Shown here piece after piece: positions 53,438 through 58,777 of a stretch of DNA of 58,777 nt. The notes beneath the pieces are model-generated. The model saw only the letters and a list, made by a program, of their open reading frames with translations, did no database searches and was not told the origin of the DNA. Position 1 is the stretch's first letter. Each line of letters begins with the position of its first letter. Source of the stretch: Flavobacteriales bacterium (GTDB taxonomy: Bacteria; Bacteroidota; Bacteroidia; Flavobacteriales_D; Sanyastnellaceae); assembly GCA_947466425.1 (NCBI GenBank), contig CANIBZ010000013.1, positions 1 through 58,777 on the forward strand, written 5' to 3'. The position numbers and the translations under genes are program-made.

Positions 53438-54772
53438 TTACCTCGCAAATCTCAACGCTTCCCCACTTCTAGTACCGGTAAGCTTCCCATTCTCAAAAAC
53501 CAACTTCCCATTACACCAAGTTGAAACAATGGTGCTCGAAAACGTATGTCCTTCGAACGGAGACCAGCCACATTTGTATAAGAGGTTTTCTTTGGTAACA
53601 GTATAAGGAGCAGATAAATCTACCATAACGAAGTCGGCGAAGTAGCCCTCGCGAATGTATCCACGCCCTTCAATTTGAAACATATCGGCCACTGCATGAG
53701 ATGCTTTTTCTACTATTTTTTCTAAGGTGAAAACACCTTGTTTGTGAAGATCTATTAACGCTTGCAAACTGTGTTGAACCAGTGGTCCGCCGCTAGGTGC
53801 TTTCAATAGTTCTTGTTCCTTTTCTTCAATGGTATGCGGAGCGTGGTCGGTGGCAATGACATCTATTCTTCCATCATTAACTGCCTCCCGAATGTTCATT
53901 CGGTCGTTGAACGATTTCACCGCCGGATTCCACTTGATGTAGTTTCCTTTCGTGGCATAATCTTCTTCGGTGAACCATAAATGATGAATACACGCTTCGG
54001 CCGTAATGCGTTTTTCCTTCATCGGAATGGCGTTCGTAAACAACTCCAATTCTTTTGCGGTGCTAATGTGGAGAATGTGCAAACGCGCATCGTGCTTCTT
54101 CGCCAATTCAACAGCCATCGAGCTCGATGCATAGCATCCTTCTGCGTTGCGAATAACAGGATGGTCAGCTGCAGTAAGCGTTCTTCCCGTTGCTTGAAGC
54201 GCTTCTAAATTTCTTTTGATAATGCCGTCGTCTTCGCAGTGGGTAGCAATGAGCGTCTTCACCTTCGAAAAAATAATCTCCAACGCTTCGCGCTTTTCTA
54301 CTAATAAATTTCCAGTTGAAGAACCCATGAAAATCTTCACGCCACACACTTCCTTCGGATTCACTTGCGCCAAAATATCGGCGTTCTCGGGCGTGGCTCC
54401 CATGAAGAAGTTGTAATTCACGGTAGATACTTCTTCCGCACGCTTGAACTTCTGCTCGAGCAATTCAAGAGTTGTTGCACTGGGACTGGTATTCGGCATT
54501 TCCATGTACGAAGTCACTCCACCCGCTGCTGCTGCTGCAGATTCCGTGGTGAGATCTCCTTTGTGCGTCAATCCCGGCTCACGGAAGTGAACCTGGTCAT
54601 CGATCAATCCGGGGAACAAATGTTTTCCGGTTCCGTCTACAATGGATGTAGCATTGTTGTAATCGATAGTACCAACCGCTGCAACATGCGCGATTTTCGA
54701 ACCGTTAATCCATACGTCACTGACCGATTGTTTTCCTTCATTAACAACGGTGATGTTTTTGATGACTTGCAT
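53438..54772 (-). CDS. pyrC: Dihydroorotase
   Basis: The 444-residue amidohydrolase has the metal-site motif GLIDDQVHFREPGLTHKGD (residues ~55-73), the carbamylated-Lys region CGVKIFMGSSTGN, metal His in IATHCEDDG and LHILHISTAKE, and the catalytic Asp in VIATDHAPHTIEEK. It closes carbamoyl-aspartate to dihydroorotate in pyrimidine synthesis. It is the last gene of the MBOAT-AlgJ-GT2-pyrC run, 5 bp after the glycosyltransferase gene. The type with GATPENADIL is usual in Bacteroidota; an allantoinase-like activity is less likely. Confidence 0.93.
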   Translation of the reverse strand: MQVIKNITVVNEGKQSVSDVWINGSKIAHVAAVGTIDYNNATSIVDGTGKHLFPGLIDDQVHFREPGLTHKGDLTTESAAAAAGGVTSYMEMPNTSPSATTLELLEQKFKRAEEVSTVNYNFFMGATPENADILAQVNPKEVCGVKIFMGSSTGNLLVEKREALEIIFSKVKTLIATHCEDDGIIKRNLEALQATGRTLTAADHPVIRNAEGCYASSSMAVELAKKHDARLHILHISTAKELELFTNAIPMKEKRITAEACIHHLWFTEEDYATKGNYIKWNPAVKSFNDRMNIREAVNDGRIDVIATDHAPHTIEEKEQELLKAPSGGPLVQHSLQALIDLHKQGVFTLEKIVEKASHAVADMFQIEGRGYIREGYFADFVMVDLSAPYTVTKENLLYKCGWSPFEGHTFSSTIVSTWCNGKLVFENGKLTGTRSGEALRFAR

Positions 54773-54777
54773 AAGTG

Positions 54778-55488
54778 TTATATTTTTTGAAAGCGCATTT
54801 TCAATACGCCAAAGAATGCTTCATGAAAAATATTCAGACTCATCTTGCTTGTTCCTTTCACGCGGTCGGCGAATAGAATGGGGACTTCTGCAATCTTGAA
54901 TCCGAGGCGCTTCGCCTTGTATTTCATTTCAATTTGAAAAGCATATCCGATAAACTGAATGGCATCGAGATTCATTTTCGAAAGAACATCGCGGTGGTAA
55001 CAAACGAATCCGCCGGTGCTGTCGTTTACGCCCAATCCTAAAATTAAGTTGACGTATATACTTCCACCTTTACTAATGACTCTTCTGTGCCAAGGCCAGT
55101 CGACTGTGCCGCCACCCTTCACATAGCGAGAACCGACAGCCACGCCGTGATTCTTTTCGCACGCTTCAAGCAGACGAGGAAGATCTTTCGGATTGTGCGA
55201 AAAATCGCAATCCATTTCGAAAATGTACTCGTAGTTATTCTCCAATCCCCATTTGAATCCCGCTATGTAAGCGGTTCCTAAACCGAGCTTCCCGCTGCGT
55301 TCCAAGATGTGCAATCTTCCTTCAAATTCAACTTGCTTTTCTTTTACCATAGCCGCTGTTCCATCTGGAGAACCGTCGTCTACAATAAGCAAATGAAACC
55401 CTGTGGGTTGATCGAGCACCGCGTGAATCATTTCAACAATGTTCTCGCGTTCGTTATAGGTAGGAATGATAACCAGTTTCATTTGCAA
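54778..55488 (-). CDS. Polyprenol-phosphate mannosyltransferase-like GT2 (DPM1-type)
   Basis: The 236-residue soluble GT2 has VIIPTYNERENIVEMI at the N-terminus, LLIVDDGSPDGTAAMV, the metal-binding EMDCDFSHNPKDLP (DxD-type) and SRYVKGGGTVDWPWHRRVIS. These match the DPM1/Ppm1 catalytic domain. The enzyme makes lipid-linked mannose or glucose for O-glycosylation or surface polymers. Homologues without a membrane domain, as here, rely on a partner for membrane contact. It lies between an AlgJ-like gene (30-bp gap) and pyrC. Confidence 0.93.
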   Translation of the reverse strand: MQMKLVIIPTYNERENIVEMIHAVLDQPTGFHLLIVDDGSPDGTAAMVKEKQVEFEGRLHILERSGKLGLGTAYIAGFKWGLENNYEYIFEMDCDFSHNPKDLPRLLEACEKNHGVAVGSRYVKGGGTVDWPWHRRVISKGGSIYVNLILGLGVNDSTGGFVCYHRDVLSKMNLDAIQFIGYAFQIEMKYKAKRLGFKIAEVPILFADRVKGTSKMSLNIFHEAFFGVLKMRFQKI

Positions 55489-55518
55489 CGCGAAAATACA
55501 ACAGGCAACAGCGTTATT

Positions 55519-56850
55519 CTAATTTCCGTTCGAATATTCCATTTCGGCCATGTAACGGGCGTCTCGCATAATCATGGTATCGAGCGGGACCTTGTTTTGC
55601 TTGGCTTTTTCGGCAATGGCCTTCACCCACGTTTCGTCTGAAAGGATATTGTTCTTGAATTTTTGTACCCGAAAGTCAAACGAATCAAATTTTTCTCCCA
55701 ACACAAAATATTTATAAGCACTGGAAATAAATCCCCATCCCAACTTATCCATGTTGCATTCCGTTGCCATTACAAAAACCACATTCGACTTTTCAATTTC
55801 CTTCATTTGTGAAAGCGGATCGGAGTTAGTCATGGTGCCTTCCGGACGCTTGTGCAACTGCTTGTTGTAAAAATAAAAATTCAACGATTGGAAAATTTCC
55901 GGCGCCCAAGGCAATTGCATTAAATTAAAAAAGTAACTGTCTGAAATAACCGCCACCTTGGGTTGAATGCCGCTGTTTCCAAAGGATACACCGTACTTAT
56001 CGTTCACTCCAACCCGCGGATAAGCCATCGGAAGATGTGCAATGGGAAGAAGTAAGTTCATCCCCAACCCAATGTCGTCGTCAACACTTTCCATGGTGGT
56101 TGAAAGAGGGAGATCTTTTTTGTTCCAACCGAACTCATTCATATTCTTTCCGAAAAGTTTCATGCAATAATTCACCAACGAATCGGCTGCTAATGTTGCT
56201 CCATACTGACTCCAGTGAATACCGGTTTTCGGGAAAAGCGGCGCAGACGTTTTGCCCTTCATTTGCCGAAACCACTTTCCAAAGTCTATGTGCTGGATGC
56301 CCTGTGATTCCAAGCCTTTCTGGTATTCGGAATAATAACTTCGGCTGGAAAGAATGGGGAATTCATCGGGAATGAATTCAGGATAAAAAGAAGCTTTTCC
56401 GGGATTCATAACCACCACCAATTCAATGCCTTTTTCTTTCAATTTAGTTTGAAGGGCTTTCAGCATAACGAGGTTCGAATCTACCTTGGCCTGACTTACC
56501 TCTTCCGCACCGCGAAAGGCATTGATGTATTTGATCTCGTACAAGTAATCTTCCTTCCCAATAATGACTCCGTTGGCCTTCGCCTTTCCGAAAAATGAAA
56601 ACGCAATCTGATTGTGCAGACGAACGGCAGTGTTGCGAAATCCGAATTGCTCGTTGATGTACTTGTTTCGATTCTCTTGATAGGTGCCGTCGAACCACGC
56701 CTCCAGCGTGAGCGAATCTTTTACAGTAGGAACAATTGAACCGAAAAGTGGACCCACTTCAACAAACGGTTTCACCATTTGAATCATGGGGAGAAACAAA
56801 GCCGCAATGACCAAAGCGAACAAAAAGGTATGCAGTTTATTACTCTTCAT
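55519..56850 (-). CDS. AlgJ/AlgX-like SGNH O-acetylation protein
   Basis: The 443-residue protein has an N-terminal transmembrane anchor (LHTFLFALVIAALFLPMIQM) and a periplasmic SGNH-type domain. A nucleophile-block SDSYF is at VAVISDSYFFNL, and the His block is FPKTGIHWSQYGATLAAD, the AlgJ/AlgX/DHHW arrangement. GKEDYLYEIKYINAFRG (~100) is the usual start of the domain. In alginate and similar systems such a protein receives acetyl groups from an MBOAT partner and places them on the polymer. Its ATG overlaps the MBOAT stop by one base, which supports the pairing. The polymer acetylated here is unknown. Confidence 0.87.
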   Translation of the reverse strand: MKSNKLHTFLFALVIAALFLPMIQMVKPFVEVGPLFGSIVPTVKDSLTLEAWFDGTYQENRNKYINEQFGFRNTAVRLHNQIAFSFFGKAKANGVIIGKEDYLYEIKYINAFRGAEEVSQAKVDSNLVMLKALQTKLKEKGIELVVVMNPGKASFYPEFIPDEFPILSSRSYYSEYQKGLESQGIQHIDFGKWFRQMKGKTSAPLFPKTGIHWSQYGATLAADSLVNYCMKLFGKNMNEFGWNKKDLPLSTTMESVDDDIGLGMNLLLPIAHLPMAYPRVGVNDKYGVSFGNSGIQPKVAVISDSYFFNLMQLPWAPEIFQSLNFYFYNKQLHKRPEGTMTNSDPLSQMKEIEKSNVVFVMATECNMDKLGWGFISSAYKYFVLGEKFDSFDFRVQKFKNNILSDETWVKAIAEKAKQNKVPLDTMIMRDARYMAEMEYSNGN

Positions 56851-58304
56851 TAGAATCGAAAATAAATAAACGGATTAAACCCACTGGCCGTGACGTAACT
56901 CAATGACAAGATGAAAAGCGCCGCGGCAACGCACGTCATGACCACGTGTCCAACGTTTCTTAAATCGCGCTCTCCGAAAACAGCATCCTGAATTTTTTGT
57001 GTTTTTGGAAGTAGAAGGAAAAAGGAAAATACAAAAGCCAGCGCACCAAGCACGATCCACTCCATGTCTATGGACATGCTTACGCTTCTGCCGTTTCCAC
57101 CGAATAGCGCAGCGGTATATCCCCATGCCGAAGCCAAATCTTCTACTCGGAAGAATATCCATCCGATTACCACCACCACAAACGTAAAGGCCACTCGCGT
57201 AATCTTTCCAATGGAACTCATGGCCTTCAGCAAGAATGCGCGTTCCAAGACAAGGAACAATCCGTGCCATGCGCCCCAGATGATGTAATTCCACGAAGCG
57301 CCGTGCCACAATCCGGAAAGTAAAAACACCAACCATAAATTGAAATACAAACGTCCTTTGCTCACTTTATTTCCACCCAATGGAATGTAGAGGTAATTGC
57401 GCATCCAGCTACCCAAGGTCATGTGCCAACGTCTCCAGAATTCAGTAATGCTTTGCGAGATATACGGATTGTTGAAGTTCTCTGGGAATTTGAAGCCGAT
57501 CATTCGTCCAATACCAATGGCCATGTCTGAATAACCGCTGAAGTCGAAATAAATCTGCAGAGTGTATGAAATCGCAGCTAGCCAAGCGGTTCCAGCGGCT
57601 AGCGTATTCGGATCGAGCGCACCTAAACCTGTTTCAGCATTACCATACACGCTATCGGCGAAGGCAGCGAAGGTATTTGCGATGAGTACTTTTTTTCCGA
57701 GTCCAATACAAAACCGATAAAAACCGAACAAACGTTCGGTACTGTTGTCTCGTGCCGAGCGATCGGTAATCTGATCGGCAATGTCGTGATAGCGAATGAT
57801 GGGACCGGCGATCAATTTCGGAAAAAGAATGATATACAATTGATAGTCCCAGAAATTCTTCAGCGGTTTATGTACCCTTCTAAAAACATCTACTACGTAT
57901 GTAAGCGTCTCAAACGTGTAAAACGAAATTCCAATTGGAAGCACCAACTTCGTCCACGGAATGCTGCTTTCCAGCCCCATTCCCTTCATGGCCACATTCA
58001 CATTCTCTATGAAGAAGTTCATGTATTTGAAATAGACCAGCAGCCCCAGGTTCATCACGACAGAAAAGATCAAGATGAGTTTTCGTTCCGTCGCGTTCTT
58101 GCTTCGATCCATTCTTCCCACCAAGAAAAAATCGATAAGGGTGGTTCCAATAATGACAAAGATAAATTTCGGTGCACCCCAGGCGTAGAAGAACACACTT
58201 GACAGCAACAAGAAAGCATTCTTAAACTTCTTCGGACAAATCCAATACAGCAGCAGGAAGGCTGGGAGGAAGATGGTTAGGAAGATTGCTGAGGAGAACA
58301 CCAT
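56850..58304 (-). CDS. MBOAT-family O-acyltransferase (AlgI-like)
   Basis: ATG at 58304 (MVFSSAIFLTIFLPAFLLLYW) gives 484 residues; the longer frame is only array F DNA read through. The protein has about ten transmembrane helices and MBOAT motifs: KLVLPIGISFYTFETLTYVVDV, LYIILFPKLIAGPIIRY, NNPYISQSITEFWRRWHMTLGSWMRNYLY and the catalytic His in LSGLWHGASWNYIIWG. It moves acetyl groups across the membrane for O-acetylation of an exported polysaccharide, with the AlgJ-like protein encoded 1 base downstream. Confidence 0.95.
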   Translation of the reverse strand: MVFSSAIFLTIFLPAFLLLYWICPKKFKNAFLLLSSVFFYAWGAPKFIFVIIGTTLIDFFLVGRMDRSKNATERKLILIFSVVMNLGLLVYFKYMNFFIENVNVAMKGMGLESSIPWTKLVLPIGISFYTFETLTYVVDVFRRVHKPLKNFWDYQLYIILFPKLIAGPIIRYHDIADQITDRSARDNSTERLFGFYRFCIGLGKKVLIANTFAAFADSVYGNAETGLGALDPNTLAAGTAWLAAISYTLQIYFDFSGYSDMAIGIGRMIGFKFPENFNNPYISQSITEFWRRWHMTLGSWMRNYLYIPLGGNKVSKGRLYFNLWLVFLLSGLWHGASWNYIIWGAWHGLFLVLERAFLLKAMSSIGKITRVAFTFVVVVIGWIFFRVEDLASAWGYTAALFGGNGRSVSMSIDMEWIVLGALAFVFSFFLLLPKTQKIQDAVFGERDLRNVGHVVMTCVAAALFILSLSYVTASGFNPFIYFRF

Positions 58305-58316
58305 GATGCGAATATA

Positions 58317-58405
58317 CGGCGAAGCCGATGACACCTTCGGTGTCTTCGACGAGGGCGAAATGCTTCGCGAGGGCAACTTACGTTGCGAGGGTCCTTTGGA
58401 CGAGG
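58317..58405. repeat. Hairpin-chain array F (linker GAGG)
   Basis: Palindromes CGGC-GAA-GCCG, GACACC-TTC-GGTGTC, GTC-TTC-GAC (overlapping the previous one), then GCGAA-ATGC-TTCGC, GCAAC-TTAC-GTTGC and GTCC-TTT-GGAC. The last ones are joined by a constant GAGG, which also follows the final unit. Two loops are 4 nt. It sits 12 bases before the MBOAT start. The following 58406-58554 holds no gene I can support. Confidence 0.82.
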
Positions 58406-58554
58406 GCAAATGAATTCGCTAATTGTCATTCTTTGAGGAAGTCAATCGGCTCAAAAAGTCTCTGCTTCGAGCTCACTTTTAGCATAAATTGAGCTGCAAA
58501 TCTTGATAAAGTGAGCTACAAAAGACCAAGATTCAATACCTCAAATAAGAAATT

Positions 58555-58589
58555 GAGCTCGTTTATCGAGCGGCATTCGAAATGCCCCC
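58555..58589. repeat. Second copy of the GAGCTCG...ATGCCCCC repeat
   Basis: This 35-nt stretch matches 43715-43749 with a single change. Its C-run continues into CCCCCAC-AGAAG-GTGGGGG, a hairpin resembling the one at the right end of the 43715-43884 element. Confidence 0.85.
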
Positions 58590-58628
58590 ACAGAAGGTGG
58601 GGGAAAAAGGTTTAAAGATTTTCTTCTT

Positions 58629-58777
58629 TGACCCGTCCTAAAAAAAGTTTACAGTTTAACTGTTGTTTTTAAGTTTAGTCCTGATACAAATTTACATTCA
58701 TTATTTAATCCTGATATAGGTTTACATTTTCTTTTTCACCACTCAACTCATTCTCTTTTCGGTAGTAGTTTTTCCAA
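58629..58777. mobile_element. Probable terminus of an insertion sequence (multiple end repeats)
   Basis: Starting at TGACCCG (58629) there are three direct repeats of TCCT(G/A)A-N7-TTTACA-N-TT: 58636-58656, 58679-58698 and 58709-58728. A TG-starting end followed by iterated ~20-nt transposase-binding repeats is typical of IS21-like elements, and no gene occupies this edge. The transposase would lie beyond the window, so the family is a guess. Confidence 0.5.

Noticed and set aside
58305-58409. Longer N-terminus for the MBOAT protein (MPSSKGPSQRK...)
   Set aside because: The extension is array F DNA read in frame. The family starts at MVFSSAIF (58304).

Overview
The window is bacterial chromosome from a Bacteroidota, most likely a Flavobacteriales relative. 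Several independent signs agree. Secreted proteins end in type IX secretion (T9SS) sorting domains with the YPNP signature. There are many lipoproteins, TonB-dependent receptors with carboxypeptidase-like N-domains, and promoters with the TAnnTTTG -7 element. Genes have little Shine-Dalgarno signal, and there are tight same-strand gene runs with 1-20 bp gaps. I saw no rRNA, tRNA or CRISPR array.

Left third (1-23460): after a partial yifB/comM-like gene lies a beta-glucan locus. A nine-gene minus-strand operon (12513 down to 975) encodes a GH158-like endo-beta-1,3-glucanase candidate, two outer-membrane beta-barrels, two glycan-binding-type lipoproteins, a GH3 beta-glucosidase, a GH16-type lipoprotein, a GmhA-like sugar-phosphate isomerase and a PhnA-like protein. 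Diverging from it on the plus strand are three T9SS-exported proteins (324, 1391 and 1212 aa). They are built from 13 standard and 3 variant copies of a ~105-residue, Cys-rich, glycogen-binding-domain-like (CBM48/E-set) module. The last one overlaps a T9SS-exported GH16 laminarinase by one base. A Nudix-fold, NrtR-like regulator with a degraded Nudix box sits in the middle. Four copies of one operator, TTGT-N7-ACAA, lie in the three intergenic control regions, and three of them sit inside promoters with identical geometry. I read this as one regulon for binding, cutting and importing laminarin-type glucan. It contains no SusC/SusD pair.

Middle (23700-43600): a TlpA-like thioredoxin lipoprotein candidate and an ALDH7-type dehydrogenase come first. 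A metal-handling trio follows (His/Cys-rich secreted protein, HMA-domain protein, TonB receptor), then two tandem paralogous T9SS giants. Next are housekeeping genes: hemH, yicC-gmk-nadD, a methylguanine methyltransferase, rfbD, an outer-membrane barrel and an ABC permease. A PqqD-like/HprK-like pair and a CPBP protease close the block.

Right (43600-58777): a TetR-TolC-MFP-RND efflux operon, an outer-membrane receptor, and an operon of MBOAT acyltransferase, AlgJ-like protein, DPM-type glycosyltransferase and dihydroorotase. The window ends in an apparent insertion-sequence terminus.

A second recurring feature is a family of hairpin-chain arrays at six places (23462, 26897, 43620, 50621, 53221, 58317). 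These are strings of short perfect palindromes, nearly all with 3-nt loops, joined by constant 2-4 nt linkers. In three arrays the linker on the left arm is the reverse complement of the linker on the right arm (AGA/TCT, CA/TG, CA/TG). They abut stop codons and sometimes encode the last residues of proteins. I do not recognise this as a described repeat class.
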